A stretch of DNA of 5,341 bases, from the NCBI GenBank assembly GCA_002695445.1, contig NZOY01000108.1, forward strand, positions 1-5,341, in the 5' to 3' direction. Position numbers and translations under genes: made by a program. Numbering within the stretch: the first letter of the stretch is position 1; each line of letters begins with the position of its first letter. The stretch comes from Flavobacteriaceae bacterium (GTDB lineage Bacteria; Bacteroidota; Bacteroidia; Flavobacteriales; Flavobacteriaceae). Under the pieces are notes generated by a model, which worked only from the letters and a program-made list of their open reading frames with translations, was not told where the DNA came from and made no database searches. Below, piece by piece: positions 1-5,341 of the stretch.

Positions 1-368
1 ATCGTAGATAAAATACCTTGATAGCCAAAATTGAGTAAATAGGCAGATTCTTTATTTACAAATTCTGAGAGCTTACTTTCCAAAGATTCATGAAGATCAG
101 TGTGGCCAGACATCATTCTAGCACCCATTGGATATGCTGATCCAAATTCTTGAGCAGCTTCTGCATCCACTTTTCTAACTTCAGGGTGATTTGCCAATCC
201 AAGGTAATCGTTTACACTCCAAGTAATAACCTCCTTACCTTTAAAAAACATTCTGTTACTTATTGGACCCTCAAGCTTAGGAAAAACATAATATCCCTCA
301 GCTTGTTCCGCCCATTTACCAAGAGGTCCTTTATTAGCATATAATTTTTCAAATAAATCCTTCATCAT
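1..368 (-). CDS. Alpha-oxoamine synthase, N-terminal part (cysteate acyltransferase or serine palmitoyltransferase type)
   Basis: This is the first 122 codons of a PLP-dependent fold-type I enzyme that continues past the left edge. The family joins an amino acid to an acyl thioester with loss of CO2 (serine palmitoyltransferase, AONS, KBL, cysteate acyltransferase). Visible family marks are the N-terminal MKDLFEKLYANKGPLGKWA segment, then WSVNDYLGLANHP at about residues 50-62, AYPMGARMMSGHTDLHESLE at about 79-98, and NFGYQG near 115. The PLP-binding lysine lies outside the window. The start is a tandem ATGATG (368 and 365); the second would give MKDLFEK, which I recall as the usual flavobacterial start. 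It begins 10 nt after the stop of the cystathionine-synthase-like gene, so the two are probably co-transcribed. I recall close flavobacterial homologues with this N-terminus, and a member of this family in Flavobacterium johnsoniae is the capnine-forming cysteate acyltransferase. Family is sure; substrate (cysteate, serine or other) is not. Confidence 0.88.
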   Translation of the reverse strand, partial: MMKDLFEKLYANKGPLGKWAEQAEGYYVFPKLEGPISNRMFFKGKEVITWSVNDYLGLANHPEVRKVDAEAAQEFGSAYPMGARMMSGHTDLHESLESKLSEFVNKESAYLLNFGYQGILST

Positions 369-378
369 TAAATCTTTT

Positions 379-1440
379 TCAATTTATATATATTACTCTG
401 TTTTTTAATTCCTTGTTATTCTTGTCAAAAAAACCTTGTTCAATCATCCATTTATCATCATAAATCTTACTCATATAACGAGAACCATGATCAGGAAAAA
501 TGATTACAACAATGCTTTCTTTATTAAAATATCCTTTTTCATTTAGTTGTTTTACTGCTTGCATGGCAGCACCAGAAGTATAACCAACAAATAGCCCTTC
601 ATTTTTAGTAATCTCTCTTGCAGTATGCGCACTATCTTTATCAGTTACCTTAATAAATGTATCAATAGAATCAAAGTCAGTTGCAGTTGGTATGAGATTC
701 TTACCTAAACCCTCAATTCGATAAGGATAGATTTCTTTGGTATCAAGTTCTCCTGTCTCATGATATTTTTTTAAAACCGATCCATATGCATCAACTCCAA
801 TTACATTAATACTTGGGTTTTGTTCTTTCAAATACCTGGCACATCCTGATATTGTTCCTCCTGTTCCAGAACAAGCAACTAAATGGGTAACCTTTCCATT
901 TGTTTGCTTCCAAATTTCGGGGCCTGTAGTCTCATAGTGAGCCTGGATATTTAAATCGTTAAAATACTGATTTATGTATACAGAATTTCTAGTTTCACTA
1001 TGTAACTTCTTAGCTACCTGATAGTATGACCTTGGATCATCAGCTGGAACATTTGCAGGGCAAACATAAACTTTAGCTCCCATTGCACTAAGCATGTCGA
1101 TTTTATCTTTCGAAGATTTAGAACTTACAGCTAAAATACATTTATAACCTTTGATTATGGATACCATTGCTAGGCTGAAACCAGTATTACCAGATGTAGT
1201 TTCTATAATTGTACTACCAGGTGAAAGAATACCATTTTTTTCAGCCTCCAAAATTATATTCAATGCTATTCTATCTTTATTAGAGTGACCTGGATTTAAA
1301 GCTTCTAGTTTTGTAAAAAAATTACCGTTAAAATCTTTAACAATTTTTTTTAATTTTATTAGGGGGGTATTTCCTATGAGAGATAAAACACTCGGATGAG
1401 CCTTGATTCGGTATTTAAGTTTATTCTTAAACATTTTCAT
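379..1440 (-). CDS. PLP-dependent beta-replacement enzyme (cystathionine beta-synthase / cysteine synthase family)
   Basis: A complete 353-residue fold-type II PLP enzyme. Such enzymes replace the beta substituent of serine, O-acetylserine or O-phosphoserine with a nucleophile: homocysteine, sulfide or sulfite. Motifs in order are IGNTPL at 22-27; NPGHSNKDR at 49-57, with Lys55 as the Schiff-base lysine; TSGNTG at 82-87, the substrate-carboxylate loop; SGTGGT at 191-196, the phosphate-binding loop; and YTSGAA at 287-292, with Ser289 placed to bind the pyridine nitrogen. The C-terminal [16 protein letters not shown] (317-332) resembles cystathionine beta-synthase more than CysK. There is no C-terminal CBS-domain pair and no room for a heme N-domain, so the protein is the bare catalytic core and likely cytosolic. 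It lies 20 nt after the peptidase gene and 10 nt before the oxoamine synthase. That second neighbour raises cysteate synthase for sulfonolipids as a possible role. Start ATG at 1440 has no Shine-Dalgarno; ATG at 1434 is an alternative. The family is clear; the nucleophile and leaving group cannot be read from sequence. Confidence 0.93.
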   Translation of the reverse strand: MKMFKNKLKYRIKAHPSVLSLIGNTPLIKLKKIVKDFNGNFFTKLEALNPGHSNKDRIALNIILEAEKNGILSPGSTIIETTSGNTGFSLAMVSIIKGYKCILAVSSKSSKDKIDMLSAMGAKVYVCPANVPADDPRSYYQVAKKLHSETRNSVYINQYFNDLNIQAHYETTGPEIWKQTNGKVTHLVACSGTGGTISGCARYLKEQNPSINVIGVDAYGSVLKKYHETGELDTKEIYPYRIEGLGKNLIPTATDFDSIDTFIKVTDKDSAHTAREITKNEGLFVGYTSGAAMQAVKQLNEKGYFNKESIVVIIFPDHGSRYMSKIYDDKWMIEQGFFDKNNKELKNRVIYIN

Positions 1441-1460
1441 AGCAAAAATAACACTTTTTT

Positions 1461-3524
1461 TTAAAGGCTATTTTGCTCAAGATCAATTATAAATGCAAAT
1501 TTTTTGGCTAATTCCTTCAATGCATCAAACCGACTCGATGACCCGCTGTGGCCAGCCTTCATGTCGGTATTTAAAAAAAGAAAATTATTATCTGTTTTCA
1601 TTGATCTCAACTTTGCAACCCATTTGGTGGGCTCAAAATATTGAACCTGAGAATCATGAAATCCAGATGTAACTAGTAAGTTTGGGTATTCAATAGATTT
1701 GATTTGGTCATAAGGGGAATAAGAAAGCATATATTCATAATATTTCTTGTCTTTGGGGTTTCCCCATTCATCAAATTCAGAGGTTGTCAATGGGATTGAC
1801 TCATCTAACATTGTGGTTACAACATCAACGAATGGAACTGCAGCAATAACTCCATTATATAATTGAGGTGACATATTAATTACAGCACCCATTAACAAAC
1901 CACCAGCAGATCCTCCGAAGGCATAAAGGTGATCTGCAGAAGTGTATTGCTTTTGAATTAGATATTTTGAGCAATCAACAAAATCAAAAAAGGTATTTTT
2001 TTTATTTAAGAGTTTACCATCTTCATACCACTGGCGCCCAAGGTATTCCCCCCCTCTAACATGGCAAATAGCAAAAGTAAAACCTCGATCTAAAAGACTC
2101 AAACGCGAAGAAGAAAATGAGGGGTCGATAGTACTACCATAAGATCCATAGGCATATTGAAGAACAGGTGTATTAGAACTTGGCTTAGTATCTTTGCGAT
2201 AAACAAGTGAAATAGGAATCTTTTTCCCATCTCTTCCATCAGCCCAAAGCCTTTTGGATATATAATTTTTCTTATTAAACTTTCCTCCCAACACTTTTTG
2301 AGACTTGAGTATATGGGTTTTTTTATTCTCAGTATTGAATTCAATTACTGATGCAGGAGTTGTCAGTGAATTGTAAACATAACGAAAAGTATTGGAATTA
2401 AAATCAGGATTATAACTAATGTAAATGGTGTAAGTTTGATCGTTCATTGGCAAGTAGTAATCTGAACTTCCATCCCAATGAATAACTCTTAGCCTAGACA
2501 AACCTTTTTCTCGTTCGTTTACTAACCAATATTTTTTAAATAAATCGAAATCCTCAATTAATGTATCCTCCCTATGTGAAAGAAGATCTTCCCAATATTC
2601 AATAGTTGTTTTATCAACTGGAGTTCTCATAATTTTAAAGTTATTTGCTCCTTCATGATTGGTATGAATGTAAAAATAGTCTTCAAAGTGATCCAGGCTG
2701 TATTCCATTCCCTTAATTCTTTTTTGGAAAATCCTAAATTCATCATTAGGGTTGTCAGATTTAACAAATCGGAACTCAGATGTTAATGTGCTTGAAGATG
2801 ATATTAAAAGATACTCCTGTGATTTGGATTTGTTAATACTTACCGAAAAAGCTTCGTTTTTTTCAGCATAAACTATTTTATCCCTCCTATTCGGAAAACT
2901 GATATCGTGTTTTAATACTGCCTCAGATCTAAGAGTAATAGGGTTTTTAATATTATAAAAAAGAGATTTATTATCGTTAGCCCATACACTTCCCCCAGTA
3001 GTGTTTTTAATCTTAGTTTTTAAAATTTTTTTGGTTATCAAGTCTTTGACTTGAATAGTATATTGTCGTCTCGAAAGAGTATCTACACCAAATGATACCT
3101 TAGTATTGTCTGGGCTCACAGAAAAGCTAACTAAATCAAAATACTCATGTCCTTTAGCCATTACATTGCAATCAAAAAGAATTTCTTCTTTGGTTTTAAG
3201 ATTTCCTTTTTTTCGAATATATATAGGGTAGTCTTTATTTTTCTCAAATCTAGTAATATACCAATATCCATTAAAAAAGTAAGGGACAGAACTATCATCT
3301 TCTTTGATGCGTCCTCTCATTTCGTTATACAACTTCAATTGTAATGGCATCGTATGAGCTGTCATTTTTTTATAATAATCATTTTCATCTTTAATATATT
3401 TAATCACTTCAGTATTATTTCGCTGATTCAACCAATAATAGTTATCAACTCTGGTATGATTATGAATTTCTAACTCATATGGAATTTTATTGGCAATTGG
3501 AGGCTTAAATTTTTCTAATGACAT
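1461..3524 (-). CDS. ptrB: Oligopeptidase B-type prolyl oligopeptidase family serine peptidase (S9A)
   Basis: A complete 687-residue peptidase, almost the length of E. coli oligopeptidase B (686). The family cuts short peptides after Arg or Lys; an N-terminal beta-propeller keeps folded proteins out of the active site. The N-terminus has the family's [20 protein letters not shown] and DNYYWL; the propeller spans roughly residues 75-400 and the alpha/beta-hydrolase domain 410-687. The triad is Ser539 in GGSAGG, Asp624 in [11 protein letters not shown] and His659 in AGHSG. Tyr459 in YAYGSYG fits the oxyanion tyrosine. [11 protein letters not shown] (580-590) places Glu583 and Asp585 where the E. 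coli enzyme has two glutamates that bind the P1 basic residue, so Arg/Lys specificity is likely kept. No signal peptide or lipobox is present, so it should be cytosolic. The ATG at 3524 follows an A-rich leader with no Shine-Dalgarno. It is the first gene of the leftward group; a link to the PLP enzymes downstream is not obvious and may be positional only. Confidence 0.95.
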   Translation of the reverse strand: MSLEKFKPPIANKIPYELEIHNHTRVDNYYWLNQRNNTEVIKYIKDENDYYKKMTAHTMPLQLKLYNEMRGRIKEDDSSVPYFFNGYWYITRFEKNKDYPIYIRKKGNLKTKEEILFDCNVMAKGHEYFDLVSFSVSPDNTKVSFGVDTLSRRQYTIQVKDLITKKILKTKIKNTTGGSVWANDNKSLFYNIKNPITLRSEAVLKHDISFPNRRDKIVYAEKNEAFSVSINKSKSQEYLLISSSSTLTSEFRFVKSDNPNDEFRIFQKRIKGMEYSLDHFEDYFYIHTNHEGANNFKIMRTPVDKTTIEYWEDLLSHREDTLIEDFDLFKKYWLVNEREKGLSRLRVIHWDGSSDYYLPMNDQTYTIYISYNPDFNSNTFRYVYNSLTTPASVIEFNTENKKTHILKSQKVLGGKFNKKNYISKRLWADGRDGKKIPISLVYRKDTKPSSNTPVLQYAYGSYGSTIDPSFSSSRLSLLDRGFTFAICHVRGGEYLGRQWYEDGKLLNKKNTFFDFVDCSKYLIQKQYTSADHLYAFGGSAGGLLMGAVINMSPQLYNGVIAAVPFVDVVTTMLDESIPLTTSEFDEWGNPKDKKYYEYMLSYSPYDQIKSIEYPNLLVTSGFHDSQVQYFEPTKWVAKLRSMKTDNNFLFLNTDMKAGHSGSSSRFDALKELAKKFAFIIDLEQNSL

Positions 3525-3582
3525 TTTTTTTGAATTTAATTTAATGATTAAAACTAACGTAATGATTGAAAAGTTTTTTAAA

Positions 3583-3590
3583 AAAAGGTA
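3583..3590 (-). promoter_or_regulatory. Possible -7 box for the leftward operon
   Basis: Read on the minus strand, the sequence is TACCTTTT, 7 of 8 positions of the Bacteroidota -7 consensus TAnnTTTG. It lies about 58 nt before the peptidase start codon. No TTG-type -33 element is seen at the expected 17-23 nt upstream, so this is a weak candidate. Confidence 0.25.
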
Positions 3591-3593
3591 TTT

Positions 3594-3609
3594 TTCTTAA
3601 GGTTAAGAA
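3594..3609. promoter_or_regulatory. Perfect 7-bp inverted repeat, possible operator
   Basis: TTCTTAA-GG-TTAAGAA is a perfect 7-bp inverted repeat with a 2-bp centre. The 2-nt loop is too small for a stable RNA hairpin, so if functional it is more likely a dimeric protein site. It ends one base before the plus-strand -7 box at 3611 and sits between the two divergent candidate promoters, where a bound protein could affect either. Because the region is so AT-rich, chance occurrence cannot be excluded. Confidence 0.35.
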
Positions 3610-3610
3610 T

Positions 3611-3618
3611 TAAATTTG
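3611..3618 (+). promoter_or_regulatory. Candidate -7 promoter box for prfB
   Basis: TAAATTTG matches the Bacteroidota primary sigma-factor -7 consensus TAnnTTTG exactly. Transcription would begin near 3623-3626 and leave a leader of about 70 nt before the prfB ATG. The -33 region (about 3585-3594) is T-rich but lacks a clean TTG, so the promoter call rests on the -7 box and its position. Confidence 0.45.
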
Positions 3619-3640
3619 AGATAGTTCTATATTATCAATA

Positions 3641-3654
3641 AATTACAAGTAATT
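3641..3654. repeat. Short perfect inverted repeat in the probable prfB leader
   Basis: AATTAC-AA-GTAATT is a perfect 6-bp inverted repeat with a 2-bp centre. It lies downstream of the candidate prfB -7 box and would fall in the leader transcript. Its centre is 46 bp from that of the repeat at 3594-3609. The arms are nearly all A/T, so it may be chance. Confidence 0.25.
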
Positions 3655-3696
3655 AAATTAAACATATAAACATTCATTTATTTATTTTTTGAAAAA

Positions 3697-4792
3697 ATGG
3701 CAAATACCGAAAAAGAAAAAGAACTTATTGATCGCCTTGGTGCCTTAAGACGGTATCTTTGACATAGATGCCAAAAAAATTGAAATCTCCAACCTAGAGG
3801 AAAAAACTCTTGCGCCAAATTTCTGGGATAATTCTCAAAAAGCAGAGTTGATGATGCAGAAAATCATGAACCTAAAAAAATGGGTCGAAGATTATGAAAC
3901 ATTAAGTTCCAAACAGCAAGATTTAGAGGTTCTAATCGAGTTTCAAAAAGCGGGGGAAGTTTCAGAAGAGGAGTTAGATCGGAACTTTGAAGAAGTCTTT
4001 AATCTTTTAGAAAGTATTGAATTCCGTAATATGCTTTCTAATGAGGGAGATTCACTCAGTGCTGTACTTCAAATTACTGCTGGAGCTGGAGGAACTGAAA
4101 GTTGTGACTGGGCTGAGATGTTGATGCGAATGTATATTATGTGGGCTGAAAAAAACAAGTTCTCAGTTAAAGAATTACACCATCAAGTAGGAGATGTTGC
4201 AGGAGTTAAATCCGTTACACTTGAGATTAATGGCGAGTTTGGATTCGGATGGCTGAAAGGTGAAAATGGAGTTCATAGATTGGTGAGAATATCTCCTTTT
4301 GACAGCAATGCTAAAAGACATACCTCTTTTGCCTCTGTTTATGTATATCCATTGGTTGATGATTCAATTGAAATCGTTGTTAATCCATCTGAAATTTCTT
4401 GGGAAACAATGAGAGCCAGTGGCGCGGGAGGGCAGAATGTAAATAAAGTAGAAACCGCTGTTCGATTAAGACATAGCCCTACTGGAATTATAATTGAAAA
4501 TTCTGAGACACGGTCTCAATTGGAAAATAAAAACAAAGCCTTACAACTTTTAAAATCTCAGCTTTATGAGATCGAACTTGAAAAAAGACTGTCGGCTCGT
4601 GATGAGATTGAAGCATCCAAAAAGAAAATAGAATGGGGTTCTCAAATAAGAAATTATGTAATGCATCCATATAAACTAATCAAAGATGTACGAACCCAAT
4701 CCGAAACTAATGATGTAGATGGTTTTATGAATGGCGGGATTGACCAATTCCTGAAAAGTTATTTGATGTTATCTGGGCAAAAAGAAAATTAA
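3697..4792 (+). CDS. prfB: Peptide chain release factor 2, expressed by programmed +1 frameshift
   Basis: Release factor 2 ends translation at UGA and UAA stop codons by triggering peptidyl-tRNA hydrolysis. The gene is in two frames: codons 1-21 run from ATG 3697 to CTT 3757-3759 and meet an in-frame TGA (3760-3762); skipping one base joins GAC at 3761 and reads on to TAA 4790-4792. The joined product is 364 residues (E. coli RF2 is 365) and passes the junction as LRRYL-DIDAKKIEISNLEEK, the expected RF2 sequence. The stop-recognition tripeptide SPF is at 199-201 in HRLVRISPFDSNAKRH. The catalytic GGQ is at 244-246 in RASGAGGQNVNK, with Gln246 as the methylated residue in this family. Position 240 is Ala, matching most bacteria rather than the Thr246 of E. 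coli K-12. The N-terminal helical domain covers roughly 1-110. No Shine-Dalgarno precedes the ATG. A HAD gene follows after 1 nt. The TTG/ATG codons at 3848-3856 are not the true start. Confidence 0.97.
3745..3763 (+). promoter_or_regulatory. RF2 programmed +1 frameshift (recoding) site
   Basis: The core TAT CTT TGA C (3754-3763) is identical to the conserved bacterial prfB recoding site. In-frame TGA pauses the ribosome when RF2 is scarce, and peptidyl-tRNA-Leu slips from CTT to TTT so that GAC is read next. The product level thus controls its own synthesis. The upstream element that in E. coli is AGGGGG is here AGACGG (3748-3753), a poor match to a Shine-Dalgarno sequence. Confidence 0.95.
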
Positions 4793-4793
4793 A

Positions 4794-5341
4794 TTGCAAA
4801 AAAATAAAATTAAAAATATCATTTTCGATCTAGGAGGAGTTTTAATAGACTGGAATCCTGGTTATGTTTATTTTAAAGTTTTTAAGGGAGATTCAAAAAA
4901 AATGAAATGGTTTTTTGATGAAATCTGCACAAATGAATGGAATGAAAACCAAGACGCCGGCTATTCCCTTCAACAAGCAACCGAAGACCGTGTAAAAATG
5001 TTTCCAGAATATGAAGAGTGGATTAGAATATACTATAGCCAGTGGGAAGATATGCTTGGTGACGCGATACAAGAAACTGTTGAGATTTTAAAAAAATTTA
5101 TTAAACACCCAGAATATAAAGTGATTGCATTGACAAATTGGAGTGCAGAAACTTTCCCTGTTGCATTAGAGCGTTTTAATTTTTTACATCTTTTTGAAGG
5201 AATTATTGTATCTGGAAAAGAAAAAACGAGAAAGCCTTTTCACAAAATTTATAAACTCGCACTAGATAGATACGATATGGATCCTTCAGAAACTCTTTTC
5301 ATTGACGATAATCTAAGAAATGTAAAGGCAGCAGCTGAAAT
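4794..5341 (+). CDS. HAD-superfamily hydrolase (subfamily IA phosphatase-like), C-terminus beyond window
   Basis: At least 182 codons of a haloacid dehalogenase-superfamily protein, open at the right edge. Such enzymes usually cleave phosphate esters through an aspartyl-phosphate intermediate. Motif I is IFDLGGVLID with nucleophile Asp12; motif II is ALTNWS with Thr114; motif III lysine is Lys147 in EKTRKPF; motif IV is FIDDN with Asp171 and Asp172 for Mg2+. The helical cap lies between motifs I and II. In motif I the usual second Asp (DxD) is Gly14, as in YihX-like and related phosphatases, so substrate range may differ from DxD members. The likely start is TTG 4794, one base after the prfB stop: the frame is closed upstream by TGA at 4764 and has no ATG before motif I. 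Translation is probably coupled to prfB. The substrate is unknown; a housekeeping sugar- or nucleotide-phosphatase role is a guess only. Confidence 0.88.
   Translation, partial: MQKNKIKNIIFDLGGVLIDWNPGYVYFKVFKGDSKKMKWFFDEICTNEWNENQDAGYSLQQATEDRVKMFPEYEEWIRIYYSQWEDMLGDAIQETVEILKKFIKHPEYKVIALTNWSAETFPVALERFNFLHLFEGIIVSGKEKTRKPFHKIYKLALDRYDMDPSETLFIDDNLRNVKAAAE

Larger units (their letters stand above)
3525..3696. other. Divergent intergenic region between the peptidase gene and prfB
   Basis: This 172-bp, very AT-rich spacer separates two genes transcribed away from each other and so should hold promoters for both. It contains one exact match to the Bacteroidota -7 consensus TAnnTTTG on the plus strand (3611-3618), a 7-of-8 match on the minus strand (TACCTTTT, plus coordinates 3583-3590), and two short perfect inverted repeats (3594-3609 and 3641-3654). 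I see no open reading frame, RNA gene or terminator in it. Confidence 0.7.

Noticed and set aside
150..344. 64-codon plus-strand reading frame
   Set aside because: It lies wholly antisense to the well-conserved oxoamine synthase, and its product shows no recognisable pattern.
1356..1368. Run of six G on the plus strand near the 5' end of the beta-replacement gene
   Set aside because: It encodes Thr-Pro-Leu of the conserved IGNTPL motif; no sign of frame change.
1441..1460. Possible terminator between the peptidase and the beta-replacement gene
   Set aside because: The 20-nt gap has T/A runs but no inverted repeat able to form a stem.
2048..2054. Run of seven C (seven G on the coding strand) in the peptidase gene, a possible slippage or phase-variation tract
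   Set aside because: It encodes the conserved RGGEY part of the family motif, the frame is intact on both sides, and one 7-base run is too short to argue for phase variation.
2099..2344. 81-codon minus-strand reading frame inside the peptidase gene
   Set aside because: It is an alternative frame of the oligopeptidase B coding sequence, which is intact there; the product has no family features.
3147..3344. 65-codon plus-strand frame with hydrophobic, Phe-rich product
   Set aside because: It is antisense to the peptidase; the Phe/Ile-rich composition is what Lys/Glu-rich AT-biased coding gives on the opposite strand, so it is not evidence of a membrane peptide.
3697..3762. Short 21-codon ORF before prfB, considered as a leader peptide or as a frameshift-broken pseudogene
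   Set aside because: The TAT CTT TGA C recoding core and the restored full RF2 length show it is the normal zero-frame segment of prfB.
4488..4670. 60-codon minus-strand frame within prfB
   Set aside because: It is antisense to the conserved C-terminal domain of RF2 and has no supporting start context or motif.

Overview
The window is AT-rich, close-packed bacterial DNA, most likely from a Bacteroidota member and probably a marine or free-living flavobacterium. Four things point there: the proteins resemble flavobacterial versions as I remember them; A-rich leaders such as TTGAAAAAATG and TTCAAAAAAAATG stand in place of Shine-Dalgarno sites; a good match to the Bacteroidota -7 promoter box TAnnTTTG is present; and a gene pair typical of this phylum occurs here. 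No database search was possible, so the taxonomic call rests on recalled sequence patterns.

Layout: two divergent gene groups flank a 172-bp intergenic region (3525-3696). Leftward on the minus strand are a complete cytosolic oligopeptidase B-type S9A peptidase (3524-1461), a complete fold-type II PLP enzyme of the cystathionine beta-synthase/cysteine synthase family (1440-379), and the N-terminal third of an alpha-oxoamine synthase (serine palmitoyltransferase-like) that runs off the left edge (368-1). Gaps are 20 and 10 nt, so the three look co-transcribed. Rightward on the plus strand are prfB, encoding release factor 2 and read through a programmed +1 frameshift (3697-4792), and a HAD-family hydrolase (from 4794) that runs off the right edge and probably starts at TTG one base after the prfB stop.

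Working together: the most interesting idea is the PLP-enzyme pair. A beta-replacement enzyme immediately upstream of an alpha-oxoamine synthase is the layout expected for sulfonolipid (capnine) synthesis. The first enzyme would make L-cysteate and the second would condense it with a fatty acyl thioester. This is inference. Ordinary cystathionine/cysteine synthesis beside a serine palmitoyltransferase is the main alternative. On the other side, prfB carries the classic autoregulatory CTT TGA C recoding site at codons 21-22, but with a degraded internal Shine-Dalgarno element, which fits a lineage that makes little use of such pairing. The intergenic region has two small perfect inverted repeats and one convincing -7 box. 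I see no RNA genes, mobile elements, CRISPR arrays or clear terminators.
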